Numbered from the stretch's first letter, positions 16,640 to 26,039 are shown. The stretch: DNA of 64,000 bases from Actinoplanes octamycinicus (GCF_014205225.1 NZ_JACHNB010000001.1:8165501-8229500), one strand, 5' to 3'. Numbers and translations: made by a program. The notes: generated from the letters alone by a model not told the origin.

Positions 16640-17011
16640 TTAGGCCGGAGGGGCAACCTCGATAAGGCTGCCCTCGGCGGCGAGGCGCTTGACCCGTTGC
16701 TGACCCCAGGAGCCGAGTGCGCGAAGGGCCTCGTTGAGGGAGATGCCGTGCGGTGTCAGCGAGTACTCCACCCGGGGCGGCACCTCGGGGTAGACCTTCC
16801 GGTCGAGCAGCCCATCCTCCTCCATCTCGCGCAGGTGCTGCACGAGCATCTTCTCGCTCACCCCCGGCAGGCCCCGCCGCAGCTCACCGAAACGCCGGGT
16901 GCCGTAGTTGTGTAGCTCCCAGAGGATCAGCGACTTCCACTTGCCGGTCACCACGTCCATCCCGGCGTCGATGCCGCAGATGTACGGCCCCCGCCTCGCA
17001 CCGGCTGCCAT
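16640..17011 (-). CDS. HxlR-family transcriptional regulator
   Basis: 123 residues of the HxlR winged-helix family: the core runs VVTGKWKSLILWELHNYGTRRFGELRRGLPGVSEKMLVQHLREMEEDGLL and then PRVEYSLTPHGISL. HxlR proteins sense electrophiles, aldehydes or drugs and usually control the divergent neighbour. Here the neighbours are two NAD(P)-dependent reductases, and a good inverted repeat lies in the shared intergenic region. Confidence 0.88.
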   Translation of the reverse strand: MAAGARRGPYICGIDAGMDVVTGKWKSLILWELHNYGTRRFGELRRGLPGVSEKMLVQHLREMEEDGLLDRKVYPEVPPRVEYSLTPHGISLNEALRALGSWGQQRVKRLAAEGSLIEVAPPA

Positions 17012-17023
17012 CCGGCCCCTCCA

Positions 17024-17043
17024 TACTTACGAAAAGGTGAGTA
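17024..17043. promoter_or_regulatory. Candidate HxlR operator
   Basis: TACTTAC - 6 bases - GTGAGTA, an inverted repeat with 6 of 7 positions matching, lies just upstream of the HxlR gene and between it and the divergent reductase operon. Size and position suit a dimeric winged-helix regulator that represses itself and the reductases. Confidence 0.5.
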
Positions 17044-17147
17044 CCGCACCAAATAGTGGCTACTTGCTGACCCGACTGTACTGGGGAAACCATGGTGACC
17101 GGCGCGCCGCTCATCTGTTTCTTCCAGTCTGTTGAGGTCCACATTTC

Positions 17148-18005
17148 ATGACCACATTCTTGGGTCTGGGCGCGATGGGTACAGCCCTGGCCGCGACACT
17201 GCTGGACGCCGGCCTTCCCGTGGTCGGGTGGAACCGTGACCCGCGGCGGGCGCAGCCTTTGGCCGGTCGGGGCGCAGTCGTCGCCGACACCGTCGACAAG
17301 GCCGTCGTCGGCGACGGGCCGGTCATCGTCTGCCTGTTCGACCACCGCTCGGTCCACGATGTCCTGGACCCGGTCGCCGCCGCCCTGTCCGGCCGTACCG
17401 TGATCAACTTGACCACGACGACGCCCGCCGAGTCCCGGGAGCTGGCCGCCTGGGCCGCCGGCCACCGCATCGCCTACCTCGACGGCGCCATCCTGGCCGT
17501 CCCCGACATGATCGGCGGTCCCGGTTCAATGATCTTCTACAGCGGCACGGAGGCCGCTTTCGCCGAACACCGCGAGTTGCTCGACCGGTGGGGTGAGAGC
17601 ACCTTCTTCGGCGCCGACGCCGGGCTCTCCTCGGTTTATGACACGGCGATGCTCACCGGCATGTACACGATGGTCGCCGGTTTCCTGCACGGCGCGGCGA
17701 TGCTGGCCGCCGAGGGTGTCCCGGCGGCCGAGTTCGCCCGCTGGCAGGCGCCGTTCCTGACCGCCATGACCGGCGGCTTCGCCCGCTACGCGGCGACGAT
17801 CGACGCCGGGGATTACGCCGGCGGGGGCCAGAGCCTGCGTTTCACCGAGGTGGCCTTGGACACCCTGCTGCGCGCAACCACCGGCCAGGGCGTCTCGACC
17901 GAGTTGCTGCAGCCCGTGCACGACCTCGTCCGTCGGCAGATCGCCGCCGGTCATGGCGACCTTGACACCGCCCGGATGTTCGAAGAGCTGAGGACCACCC
18001 GATGA
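17148..18005 (+). CDS. NAD(P)-dependent oxidoreductase, imine-reductase/HIBADH-like
   Basis: 285 residues. N-terminal Rossmann motif TFLGLGAMGTALA and NRDPRR; a long interdomain helix and a C-terminal helical dimerisation domain follow. Length and layout match the imine reductase/3-hydroxyisobutyrate dehydrogenase group, but the typical HIBADH lysine motif is not obvious, which favours an imine-reductase-like or unassigned activity. First gene of a two-gene operon divergent from the HxlR regulator. Probably induced by the compound that HxlR senses. Confidence 0.82.
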   Translation: MTTFLGLGAMGTALAATLLDAGLPVVGWNRDPRRAQPLAGRGAVVADTVDKAVVGDGPVIVCLFDHRSVHDVLDPVAAALSGRTVINLTTTTPAESRELAAWAAGHRIAYLDGAILAVPDMIGGPGSMIFYSGTEAAFAEHRELLDRWGESTFFGADAGLSSVYDTAMLTGMYTMVAGFLHGAAMLAAEGVPAAEFARWQAPFLTAMTGGFARYAATIDAGDYAGGGQSLRFTEVALDTLLRATTGQGVSTELLQPVHDLVRRQIAAGHGDLDTARMFEELRTTR

Positions 18006-18874
18006 GCCACGAACCTGTCACCGTAATTGGCCTTGGTCCGATGGGCCGGGCCATGGCCGGCACCCTCCTGCTCGGCGGCCACCCGGTCACGGTATGGAAC
18101 CGTACGCCCGGACGCGCCGACGGCCTGGTCGAAGCCGGTGCCACCCTGGCGGCCACCCCAGCAGAGGCGGTCACCGCGAGCCCGCTGACCATTATCAGCC
18201 TCACCGACTATGCGGCGATCTACCAGATCCTGGGCGAACACCCGGACTTCCTGACCGGCCGTGATCTGGTCAACCTCAGCTCAGATACACCCGACGCGTC
18301 CCGCGAGGCCAGTGCCTGGGCGGCCGACCGAGGCGCGCGCTTCCTCACCGGCGGCATCATGGTGCCGGCCCCGGCGGTCGGCGGCCCCGGTGCGTACGTC
18401 TACTACAGCGGCCCGAGCGAGGTCTTCGCCGCCCACGAACCGGCACTACGGTTGATCGGTGATCCGCGCTACCTCGGCGACGATCCAGGACTGGCCCAGC
18501 TGTTCTACCAGGCATATCTGAACGTCTTCCTCACCGCGCTGTCCGGCCTGCTGCACTCCACCGCAATGGTGACCGCGGCCGGCACCCCGGCGGCCGACTT
18601 CCTACCCGACGCGATGGCGATGCTCACCGACGTCCCGGCGATGGTCGGCAACGGCGCCCAGATCGCCGCCGAGATCGCCGCCGGGAAACACCCGGGCGAC
18701 CTCAGCACCGTCCTGATGATGGGGGCCACCGCCGGGCACATCCTGCGGACCAGTGACCAGGCCGGCGTGGACCGCGCGCTGCCGGCGGCCGTCAAGTCAC
18801 ACTACGACCGAGCCATCGCCGCCGGTCACGGTACCCGCGGCTGGACCGCCCTCTACGACGTGATCAAAGCCTGA
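18002..18874 (+). CDS. NAD(P)-dependent oxidoreductase, imine-reductase/HIBADH-like (second)
   Basis: 290 residues: VTVIGLGPMGRAMAGTLL with NRTPGRAD gives the NADP-type fold, followed by the same C-terminal helical domain as its neighbour. The two proteins align over their length (GGPG..YYSG segments in both) but are well diverged, so this is an old tandem pair. The ATG overlaps the upstream stop (ATGA), which suggests a fixed ratio and possibly a heterodimer. Confidence 0.82.
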   Translation: MSHEPVTVIGLGPMGRAMAGTLLLGGHPVTVWNRTPGRADGLVEAGATLAATPAEAVTASPLTIISLTDYAAIYQILGEHPDFLTGRDLVNLSSDTPDASREASAWAADRGARFLTGGIMVPAPAVGGPGAYVYYSGPSEVFAAHEPALRLIGDPRYLGDDPGLAQLFYQAYLNVFLTALSGLLHSTAMVTAAGTPAADFLPDAMAMLTDVPAMVGNGAQIAAEIAAGKHPGDLSTVLMMGATAGHILRTSDQAGVDRALPAAVKSHYDRAIAAGHGTRGWTALYDVIKA

Positions 18875-18879
18875 GCACG

Positions 18880-19231
18880 CGGCGGGCGGCTCGCGTTGCC
18901 GGTTCTCCCCCGGTCGTGCGAGTCGCCCGTGGGTTCAGCAATTCGCCTTCGGCCGGCTCCTGCCCGACGGCCGGTCCTACCGCGTCGTCCCCACCGAACC
19001 GGTCGACGCGGCCTGGCACGCCTCTCTGCAGTACACCGAGCCGTACCAGGCCGCCTGCGACCAGGTCGTGGGACAGTTCATGCACCACGTGCCGATCCTG
19101 ACCGAGGGCATGGCCGACGGCTCCTCGATCGAATACACCCGCCGGGCGCTGAAGGCGACCGGCTACTACATCGACCCCGAGTTCTGGGACGGCGAGGCGA
19201 AGTCCTGCTGCCCGCCGAACCCCGGAATCTG
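18880..19231 (+). pseudogene. 5'-truncated glycine-rich-domain protein
   Basis: An open frame ending at TGA 19231 encodes QQFAFGRLLPDG, then PVDAAWHASLQYTEPY and VVGQFMHHVPIL. The order WHxxxxxTxxYxxxCxxVxGxFxHHVP is, from memory, typical of actinobacterial glycine-rich-domain proteins. No ATG or GTG begins this frame and the N-terminal part is missing, so it looks like a broken gene. Annotating the overlapping out-of-frame ATG here would be wrong. Confidence 0.5.
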
Positions 19232-19247
19232 AAAGGCCACCTGACCA

Positions 19248-20033
19248 ATGCGCATTGACTGGACCGCGCTGCCCGAGGCCGTCACGAACGAGGTCGCCGA
19301 CCGCGTCGGCGGTTCTCACGCCGTTCCGGCCGGCACCGGTGACCACGCGGAGATAGCCGCCACCGTAACCGGGACCAACGGCACAGCGTTTGTGAAGGCC
19401 GCCCACAGCGACTTCGGAATCCGGTCACTGCGCTTCGAGCTGCGGGTGAGTGAGGCCGTCAGCGTGCCGCACTCACCCGCCGTCCAATGGCACTTCGAGA
19501 CGGCCGGCTGGCTGGTCGTAGCGTTCGAGCACTGCGCCGGTCCGCACGCCGACCTGTCGCCGAGCAGCCCCGACCTAGACCTTCTTGGGGAAGCCCTGGA
19601 GGTGCTGGGCAAGGCGCAGGCGCCGGACGTAGGGCTGTTCAGTCCCAAGGGGCGGCTCGGATTCGAGCACCCGGCGATGGACGGCGACACGCTGGTGCAC
19701 ACCGACCTCGGCCCGGCCAACCTCATCGTCACCTCGCGTGGCCTGCGGATCGTCGACTGGGCGATGGCGACCAAGGCCGCGCCGTGGGTCGAGTTGGCCA
19801 TGCTCGTCCCGTGGCTGATCGGCAGCGGCCACACCCCACAACAAGCCGAGACATGGCTCGCCCAGCACCCGGCCTGGAGCACGGTGGAACCCTTGGTCCT
19901 CGACGACTTCGCGACCAAGAACGCCGAGAAGTGGGCGTCTAAGTCGAGCCAGGCCAACGCCGGGTGGATGCGTGACCTGGCGGACTGGACCGGCCGGTGG
20001 TCGACGTACCGGCGCATGTCCGGAAACCACTAG
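19248..20033 (+). CDS. Aminoglycoside-phosphotransferase-fold (APH) protein
   Basis: 261 residues. The C-terminal catalytic part shows TLVHTDLGPANLIVT (Brenner-type loop, HxDxxxxN) and LRIVDWAMA (metal-binding DxD equivalent DW). The N-lobe (AFVKAAH..) is short. APH-fold proteins phosphorylate antibiotics, choline, homoserine or sugars; sequence alone does not give the substrate. It lies 5 kb from the aminocyclitol operon with unrelated genes between, so a resistance role for that product is only possible. Confidence 0.75.
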   Translation: MRIDWTALPEAVTNEVADRVGGSHAVPAGTGDHAEIAATVTGTNGTAFVKAAHSDFGIRSLRFELRVSEAVSVPHSPAVQWHFETAGWLVVAFEHCAGPHADLSPSSPDLDLLGEALEVLGKAQAPDVGLFSPKGRLGFEHPAMDGDTLVHTDLGPANLIVTSRGLRIVDWAMATKAAPWVELAMLVPWLIGSGHTPQQAETWLAQHPAWSTVEPLVLDDFATKNAEKWASKSSQANAGWMRDLADWTGRWSTYRRMSGNH

Positions 20034-20094
20034 TGACGGCCGAATACGACTTTCGTCGTCTTTCGGCGTCTCCGACCGCGCGTATCCGGCTGGG

Positions 20095-21231
20095 TCAGCG
20101 CTCGCAGTTCACCACCGTGTCGTACTTGCCGGGATCGCAGTCGTCGCCGGCCGGGCTGTTGGCGCCGCCGTCGAGCAGGTCCGCCACCTGCGGGACGTCG
20201 CTGCCGCCGAGCAGGTCGTCGCCGTCGCCGCCGTATACCCGGTCGCGGCCGTCGTTACCGTCCAGCCAGTCGTTACCGGCGCCGCCGACGATGGTGTCGT
20301 TCCCGGCGTAGCCCATGATCGTGTTGTTGGCGGCGTTGCCGGTGAGACGGTCGTTGCCGTACCCGCCCCACAGGCCCTCGACGTCACTACCGACGGTGTC
20401 GTGCTCGCCGGACTGACCGTCGTCACCGCGGGAGCCGTCGAGGTCGACCGTGATCGCCTTGGTGTAGTCGCCGTAGTTGACCTGGTCGAAGCCGGCACCG
20501 CCGAGCAGAACGTCGGCGGCGATCCCGTCGCTGTAGACGTCGCCGGACAGCCAGTCGTCGCCGGATCCGCCGTCGAGACGGTCCCGCCCCTGGTAACCGT
20601 CCAAATCGTCGTTGCCGGCCTCACCGTAGATCTTGTCGTTCCCCTCCTCGCCGAAGAGGTCGTCGTCACCGGCACCGGCCCACAGGGTGTCGTCGCCCAG
20701 CCAGCCGTGGATCGTGTCGTTGCCGGCCCCGCCGTAGATCACGTCGTTGCCGCTCCGGCCGTCCAGGTAGTCCTTGCCACCGCCGCCGTAGAGCCGGTCC
20801 GCTCCGCTGCCGCCGAGGAAGCGGTCGCCGCGCGGGCCGCCGACCAGGGTGTCGTTGCCGGTGCCGCCGTCCGCGGTCATCGGCAGGTCGGTCTTGTTGG
20901 TCACCGAGTCGTAGCGGTCGTAGGTGTAGACCCGCACCCGGGTCGGCGCCTTCGGCAGCGTGCAGCGCACCTTGGTCTTGTCACCCGCGACCCGTTTGCA
21001 GCCCTTGCCGGCCTGGATCGCGACCTTGTCGTCGACGACGATCGTGTTCCCGGAGCGGGTGACCACGACCCGGTTCTGCTTGCCCGAGGCCGCCTTGTAC
21101 TGCACCTTCGTCTTCTCCACGACGGAGACGACACCGGTCGAGGCCGCGGCGGCGGGTGCGGCGAGCACCCCGGCCGAGGCGGTGGTCACCAGAACGACGC
21201 CGAGACGAATCGGCCATGCGGAACGCGGCAC
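20095..21231 (-). CDS. Secreted RTX-type calcium-binding repeat protein
   Basis: 378 residues. A signal peptide (PIRLGVVLVTTASAGVLAAPAAAA) is followed by a roughly 100-residue basic domain (SVVEKTKVQYKA..) and then about 12 glycine-aspartate nonapeptide repeats of the GGxGNDxLx type that bind Ca2+ in a beta-roll. Proteins of this layout are exported and fold only outside in calcium. GTG 21231 is chosen because GGGAGGA stands 5 bases upstream and the signal peptide starts there; longer in-frame readings have no signal. Function unknown; no catalytic domain is visible. Confidence 0.8.
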   Translation of the reverse strand: MPRSAWPIRLGVVLVTTASAGVLAAPAAAASTGVVSVVEKTKVQYKAASGKQNRVVVTRSGNTIVVDDKVAIQAGKGCKRVAGDKTKVRCTLPKAPTRVRVYTYDRYDSVTNKTDLPMTADGGTGNDTLVGGPRGDRFLGGSGADRLYGGGGKDYLDGRSGNDVIYGGAGNDTIHGWLGDDTLWAGAGDDDLFGEEGNDKIYGEAGNDDLDGYQGRDRLDGGSGDDWLSGDVYSDGIAADVLLGGAGFDQVNYGDYTKAITVDLDGSRGDDGQSGEHDTVGSDVEGLWGGYGNDRLTGNAANNTIMGYAGNDTIVGGAGNDWLDGNDGRDRVYGGDGDDLLGGSDVPQVADLLDGGANSPAGDDCDPGKYDTVVNCER

Positions 21232-21452
21232 GTGGATCCTCCCCAGGAATCCGGCGGCGTGATTGGCCGCACGGCGCCTAGATCGTAGAACGGCACCGTA
21301 ACGACGTCGAGCAGCAAAATCACCGATGCCAGATCCGGCTCCGGCTCCGGCGGGATGTGCCGCTCCCGGGGCGGCTTGACCGCCAAGATCCCCGTCACAT
21401 TGAGCAAGGCCGACGGCAACAAAGTCAGCCGTCCCCGTCTTAATCTGTCCCC

Positions 21453-22199
21453 ATGGGTCCCGGGTCACAGGTTCAACCCATTACCGCGCCTGTCTTCTAC
21501 GCGCGGCCGGAGGCGGTGGGCAACGCACTCGAAGTCGAGCCGGCGCTTGCCAGTTGGGACAAGGCAGGCTCGCCCGGTCAGGCTCGTTCGGCCGCGTTCA
21601 TCGCCGGGATGCGCACCGTCATTACCGGGCATTTGAGCGCGACATCCGATCCTCTCGCGTTACGACTCGACATCGGCCTACCGCGTCACGTCCCTCTGCT
21701 CAGCTACCACGACCTGGACAATTACCTGTTCCCCCTGGTCCCGAAGCTCGCGGCGAGCAGCGGGCGGCAGTTCGCCTCAGTGTGGGCGACCAAGCGGCAC
21801 GCGCCGACATCCGTGGTGGCTCTAAGCCAGGCCTACGCGACTAGAGACCCGGGTGGGACGTACTCGTTCGAGGTGACCACGACAGCCGCAGCCGAGAGCA
21901 CCGCTTTCAAGGAGCAGATTCGCGACCAGATCGCCGTCGGGCGCCCGCTGCCGGACGGCGGCGTCGCCCTCCAGCTCGCCTTCGTAGTCGGGCCTCGCCG
22001 CGCATGGCCGAACCTGTGGAAGGCCACGATCGACTCCCTCGGTCCCATACTCGGCCGCGACGCCGGGGCCGGGCAGTGGAACGTGCACGACGGTCGCGTG
22101 ACAGACCTCGGGCTGCACTGCATCGTCGATCCGAACGCCGGCAACCGCGTTGCCATCGCCATCCGGGCCCGCACAGCCACCCCGCCGACGACGGAATAG
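21453..22199 (+). CDS. Hypothetical protein with RusA-like acidic motifs
   Basis: 248 residues, no signal or membrane segment. SYHDLDNYLFPLV (about residue 85) recalls the DLDN site of RusA Holliday-junction resolvases, and WKATIDSLGPIL..DGRVTDLGLHCIVD near the C-terminus resembles the second half of that fold, but about 85 residues separate them, more than in RusA. It could therefore be a RusA-like nuclease with an insertion, or an unrelated protein. It lies 235 bases outside the left end of the large transposon. Confidence 0.5.
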   Translation: MGPGSQVQPITAPVFYARPEAVGNALEVEPALASWDKAGSPGQARSAAFIAGMRTVITGHLSATSDPLALRLDIGLPRHVPLLSYHDLDNYLFPLVPKLAASSGRQFASVWATKRHAPTSVVALSQAYATRDPGGTYSFEVTTTAAAESTAFKEQIRDQIAVGRPLPDGGVALQLAFVVGPRRAWPNLWKATIDSLGPILGRDAGAGQWNVHDGRVTDLGLHCIVDPNAGNRVAIAIRARTATPPTTE

Positions 22200-22433
22200 G
22201 AAACCCCGGCAGCGCATGGGTTACGGCCCGACAATCACTCCGGCGAGAACGCCCGGCTGCTACGCACGGAACCCCGCTGGCTGTCTCGAATCTCTCACCC
22301 ACGCCGGATCGGCTGCGCACCAGCCGCGACCAGGGCGATGGTGAAGATGCAGGGCGTCCCCGGAGCCGGGCAGGAACCAATGAGCCGGCTGGATGACCAT
22401 GCTCACCCAGCCCGGCCCGGACGCCCTGGCGCA

Positions 22434-22481
22434 TGTTAAGCGACAGGTTTATGGCAGCGATCCGCGACAGGTTGATGGCAG
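22434..22481. repeat. Left end of the large transposon
   Basis: TGTTAAG followed by two direct copies of a 17-bp motif, CGACAGGTTTATGGCAG at 22441-22457 and CGACAGGTTGATGGCAG at 22465-22481. They are presumed transposase-binding sites and are inverted relative to the right-end copies. Confidence 0.85.
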
Positions 22482-22588
22482 TGGAGTCTTCGTCCTGTCG
22501 CCGGAGGTCGCGGCGTAGCCGGTCTGCGCGGCGCGCAGCACGAATATTTATTCGTTAGTGCGGGGTTGCGGTCCGTACGCTGCCTGCC

Positions 22589-23416
22589 GTGCGTGCACCT
22601 AGGCCAACCGGCGTACCGATGGACCTTGGCAACCTGCCTGAGTTCTGGGCGTTGCTCGCCCGCGAGTTTCAGACGCTGGAGTCTCTGCCATCACTGGCTG
22701 AGGCGCGGCTGCTGTCGGCTCGGGCCTTCGATGAGTCCCAGCCCGCCGGCCACCGTACCTACATGGAGGTTGAGCGATATCTGGGTGTCGCCAGGGACAA
22801 CCACGAGGCGCTGCTCGCCCTGCTTGAACACCGTGGTGCGACTCTGTGGGCCCCGTGGAGCCTGCTGCGGCCCATCTTCGAGTCGGCGTTCTTCGCCTCG
22901 TGGATCCTGGATCCCGCCTCGGGGCGAGATCGTCGCCTACGTGGGTTGCGCTGTGAAGTCCTCGACTGTTACCAGCAGCGCGCGCATCGAGCCGCGTTCA
23001 AGAAGCTGCCGGAAGCACGTCAGCTGATCGAGGAGGCCGAGCGGCAGCAGGAGCAGGGCTCGCTGGCGGTGTACCGGGCGGAAGCCGCGGCGCTCGGTGA
23101 GCCCTTCGACCGGGTTCATCAGAGGGTTAACCTCGTTGTGGAGCTGCCGAAGCTGGGCTTTGTGCGAGGGCAGAACGACTTCGCCGTCTTCCTGGAGGGC
23201 ACGTGGCGCCTGTTGTCCGGCTTCGAGCATGGCTTGGGCTGGGCCCTTCTGCGGGGCACCGATCGCGGCGCGGAGACGCAGGTTCCGGGTGGTGCGGGCC
23301 TGTTTTTGTCGATCAATGACGAGCAGTTCGTTCTCGCCGCCAAGACGACGTACGCTCTGCTAGCTAACGCATGCCGTCTGTTCAAGGCGCGGCATCTGGA
23401 GCCTTCACCAAGGTGA
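22589..23416 (+). CDS. Hypothetical protein, transposon cargo
   Basis: 275 residues, predicted soluble and mainly helical, no signal peptide. Recognisable segments are SLLRPIFESAFFASWIL near residue 92 and FEHGLGWALLRGTD near 210, with an internal acidic helix rich in Glu/Gln. I do not recognise the family; the general shape recalls DUF5677-like helical proteins, but this is weak. ATG 22619 is an alternative start. It is the first gene inside the left transposon end and may be cargo of general use, for example defence or regulation. Confidence 0.6.
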   Translation: MRAPRPTGVPMDLGNLPEFWALLAREFQTLESLPSLAEARLLSARAFDESQPAGHRTYMEVERYLGVARDNHEALLALLEHRGATLWAPWSLLRPIFESAFFASWILDPASGRDRRLRGLRCEVLDCYQQRAHRAAFKKLPEARQLIEEAERQQEQGSLAVYRAEAAALGEPFDRVHQRVNLVVELPKLGFVRGQNDFAVFLEGTWRLLSGFEHGLGWALLRGTDRGAETQVPGGAGLFLSINDEQFVLAAKTTYALLANACRLFKARHLEPSPR

Positions 23417-23488
23417 GGTAGTCCTGCCTAGCGGTCGACGGTGAACCGGTTTGATGGCGTTGGGGGCGTGGAGGCGGCAGCCCCGGTT

Positions 23489-24001
23489 TCAGCCCAGGTC
23501 GCTGAATTCCTGCAGCAGCGCGGTGATCTCCTGCGCTGCGGAGGCCAGTTCTGCCAGGTGACCGGAGGTGAACTGGTGGGCCTCGGTGCCCAGGATGCAG
23601 TGAGCGCCGACGATCTGGCCGCTGACCGTCAGGGGTACACCGGCGTAGCTGGCGATCCCGTCGACGGTGACCAGGGGGTTGGTGGCCTGCTCTGAGTCCC
23701 GGGCGTCGGGGATGACGTACGGCTGGCCGGTGGTGACCATGGTGGCGCAGAAGGACCATTCCACCGGGGTGCCGTCCGAGGCGGCGATCCACGTGTCGTC
23801 GAGGCCGGTGGCGCCGACGGCCATCTGGGAGGTGTTGAACACCAGGGTGGCCAGGCTGATCGGCAGGCCGGTGCGCTGCGCGGTGCGCGCGGTGATGCGG
23901 TTGAGCGCCGCGCGTAGCTGGGGGTTGTCGAAGTCGATGCTGGCCAGCACGCGCATGCGTGCGGGGGTGGCCAGTGCGGCGGGGTACTGGTTGTTGATCA
24001 T
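23489..24001 (-). CDS. Single-domain GAF sensor protein
   Basis: 170 residues, essentially one GAF domain: TGLPISLATLVFNTSQMAVG, then EWSFCATMVTTGQPYVIPDA and SYAGVPLTVSGQIVGAHCILG. GAF domains bind small ligands or haem; the invariant Cys in WSFCATMV could be a ligand or redox residue. ATG 24001 follows GGAG with a 6-base spacer; longer frames lack a ribosome site. It is the third gene of a MarR/chemoreceptor/small-protein/GAF run and has a homologue in the same relative place at 46381-46917. Confidence 0.85.
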   Translation of the reverse strand: MINNQYPAALATPARMRVLASIDFDNPQLRAALNRITARTAQRTGLPISLATLVFNTSQMAVGATGLDDTWIAASDGTPVEWSFCATMVTTGQPYVIPDARDSEQATNPLVTVDGIASYAGVPLTVSGQIVGAHCILGTEAHQFTSGHLAELASAAQEITALLQEFSDLG

Positions 24002-24067
24002 CAGGGTCTCCGGGGCGGGTTGGCACCGGGCGTGTACCGGCGGGGGTTGGGCGGGCATGCCGGTGGC

Positions 24068-24331
24068 TCAGATGCTCTGGTGCAGGGCGCGGTAGGTCAC
24101 GGCGCGGATCTTCTCCGAGCGGGCGGTGACGCGCAGCAGATCGCCGATGGCCATGAGTTCTTCGGTCAGGCGGATCAGGTCATCGGTGGTGCCGGATCGT
24201 GACAGGTGCAGCTTCTTGGTGGTGAGGTCGACCAGCGCGCGGGCGGTCTCGGGCCCGAGCTGGGCGCTGAGGGCGGCGGTCAGTGAGGCCTGGGTGGGCT
24301 GATCGAGGTTGTAGGCCGGGACGGTGGGCAT
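24068..24331 (-). CDS. Small helical protein of chemoreceptor-GAF module
   Basis: 87 residues, no membrane segment, predicted helical: DQPTQASLTAALSAQLG, then SGTTDDLIRLTEELMAIGDLLR. The DDLxRL..xM..xD pattern recurs in the small protein at 46082-46384, which also lies between a chemoreceptor and a GAF gene. Possibly an adaptor between the two; no known family recognised. Confidence 0.65.
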   Translation of the reverse strand: MPTVPAYNLDQPTQASLTAALSAQLGPETARALVDLTTKKLHLSRSGTTDDLIRLTEELMAIGDLLRVTARSEKIRAVTYRALHQSI

Positions 24332-24397
24332 GGCGGCGTGGCTCCTGTGCTGGTGCTGGAAGGTCTATCGGCAGCCGGCTGCTGGTTTGCGGCGAGC

Positions 24398-25270
24398 TCA
24401 GAACAGTTCGATCGGGGCCTGCTCGGCCGGGGCGGCTCGGGCGACGGTCACCGCCGCCCGGGCGGGTACCGGTCGTGACGCGGTGGTGCTGTAGCGGTCG
24501 GTGAGCTGGTCGAGGCCGGCGGCGATGCAGGCCAGGGTGGCGATCTCGTCGGCGACCTCGCGGGTGCCTTCGGTGGACCGGCTGGCGGTGTGTGCCAGGT
24601 CGGTGATCGTGGCGGTCAGCGCGAGTGCGGTGTCGGCGGTGTCGTTGACGCGCTGGGTCATCGCGGTGGTGCTGGCGCGTTGCGCGTCGACGGCGGCACC
24701 GATGTGCTCCTGCTCGGTGTTGATCTGCGCGATGGCGCCGGCGATGCCCTGCAGCGCCGCGACGGTCGCGGCGGCGTCCTCGCGGATCGCGTCGACCTGG
24801 GCGTCGATGCTGCCGGTGGCTTGCTCGGTCTGCTGCGCGAGTCCTTTGACCTCGCCGGCCACTACGGCGAAGCCCTTGCCGGCCTCGCCGGCGCGGGCGG
24901 CTTCGATGGTGGCGTTGAGCGCCAGCAGGTTGGTCTGCGCGGCCACCGTGTTGATGAACGCGACCACGCCGCTGATCTGCGTGCTGGAGCTCTCCAAACG
25001 GGTCACGCTGTCGCGGGTGGTCGCCGCGGCCGCCACCCCGTCGGTGGCGGCCTGCCCGGCCGTGGTCGCCCGGGCGGCGATCGCGTCGATGCTGGCCCGC
25101 ACCTCGCCGGCGCCGTCCTGCAGCTGGTGCAGGGTGGTGTTGACCTCGCCGATCGACTGCGACAGCAGCATCGCCTGCTGCGCGGTCTCGGCGGTGTGCC
25201 GGGTCACGGCCCCCGCGTGCCGGGACAAGCCCTCGCTGGCGGCATGCAACTCCCGGGCATGATCAGCCAC
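24398..25270 (-). CDS. Cytosolic methyl-accepting chemotaxis-type signalling protein
   Basis: About 290 residues, consisting almost only of the coiled-coil MCP signalling domain; no transmembrane helix or HAMP domain is present. The hairpin tip reads [28 protein letters not shown] (about residues 125-152), which is intact for CheA/CheW contact. Input may come from the neighbouring GAF protein. I choose GTG 25270; the frame continues upstream only through the MarR gene in another register and is not convincing there. No clear ribosome site precedes the GTG, so translation may be coupled to MarR, whose stop lies 20 bases upstream. Confidence 0.78.
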   Translation of the reverse strand: MADHARELHAASEGLSRHAGAVTRHTAETAQQAMLLSQSIGEVNTTLHQLQDGAGEVRASIDAIAARATTAGQAATDGVAAAATTRDSVTRLESSSTQISGVVAFINTVAAQTNLLALNATIEAARAGEAGKGFAVVAGEVKGLAQQTEQATGSIDAQVDAIREDAAATVAALQGIAGAIAQINTEQEHIGAAVDAQRASTTAMTQRVNDTADTALALTATITDLAHTASRSTEGTREVADEIATLACIAAGLDQLTDRYSTTASRPVPARAAVTVARAAPAEQAPIELF

Positions 25271-25289
25271 GCCGCGTCTGGCTGCCCGG

Positions 25290-25781
25290 TCACGGGGCCG
25301 CCTGCGGCACGGCGGCGCCAGCGACGGCGTGCAGCCGGCCCAGCAGGGTCGTGAGCTGCTGCCACTCCTCACTGCTGAGCGCGTCGTGGTGTGCGGCGAA
25401 CGCCTGCTCGCACTGGGCACGCGCCTGACCGAGCACGACCCGGCCGGCCGGCGTGATGGCCACCAGGACCCGGCGCCGGTCATCGACAGCACGCCGGCGC
25501 TCAATCCACCCCCGCTCGGCGAGTTGCTCGGTGACCGTCGTGACCGTCGACGAACTCAGCGCCGTCCGATGGGCCACATCGACCAACGACAACCCGTCCT
25601 CGACCGACGCCAGCGCGCCGAGTACCCACCAGCCGCCCTCGCTGAGACCCGCCTCGTCCAAAGCCGCCAGCGCGAGCGCCGTCATCCGGCGCCCCACGTC
25701 ACTGATCATCAACTCGACCGGCAATGCCCGGACCTCGACTGCGTTCACACCGAGCCCATCGGCTCGACGCGGCACGGACAT
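25290..25781 (-). CDS. MarR-family transcriptional regulator
   Basis: 163 residues with the MarR winged helix: [50 protein letters not shown]. Start ATG 25781 has GGAGG a few bases upstream. MarR proteins usually bind small aromatic ligands and repress themselves and nearby operons. It is first in the run MarR, cytosolic receptor, small protein, GAF, and is divergent from the membrane chemoreceptor at 26040, so it may control both. Confidence 0.85.
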   Translation of the reverse strand: MSVPRRADGLGVNAVEVRALPVELMISDVGRRMTALALAALDEAGLSEGGWWVLGALASVEDGLSLVDVAHRTALSSSTVTTVTEQLAERGWIERRRAVDDRRRVLVAITPAGRVVLGQARAQCEQAFAAHHDALSSEEWQQLTTLLGRLHAVAGAAVPQAAP

Positions 25782-26039
25782 GAGTCCTCCGGCACCGAAA
25801 CATCCGGCACCGGAAGAGTCAGAGCAATCGCGCCACGGCGGCAGGCCCTCGCGCAATCGGCCTTGGTGAGCGCGCACCAATCTGCCGGTCGAGATTCTGC
25901 TGGCGGGTGCGGACGCGGCCGTAGCCGGCCAGCAACCCCGCTTCCCCGGCCAGGGCGGGAACCGGTTTTCCGGAGACGCCGACGGCGGACTTGCTCGATG
26001 ATCGGAACCGGTGGACCAGTCGGCTATGGGAGACACGTC

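Noticed and set aside
18896..19258. An ATG-started frame encoding an Arg/Pro-rich 120-residue protein.
   Set aside because: It is an out-of-frame reading of the glycine-rich-domain gene remnant; composition is that of a shadow frame.
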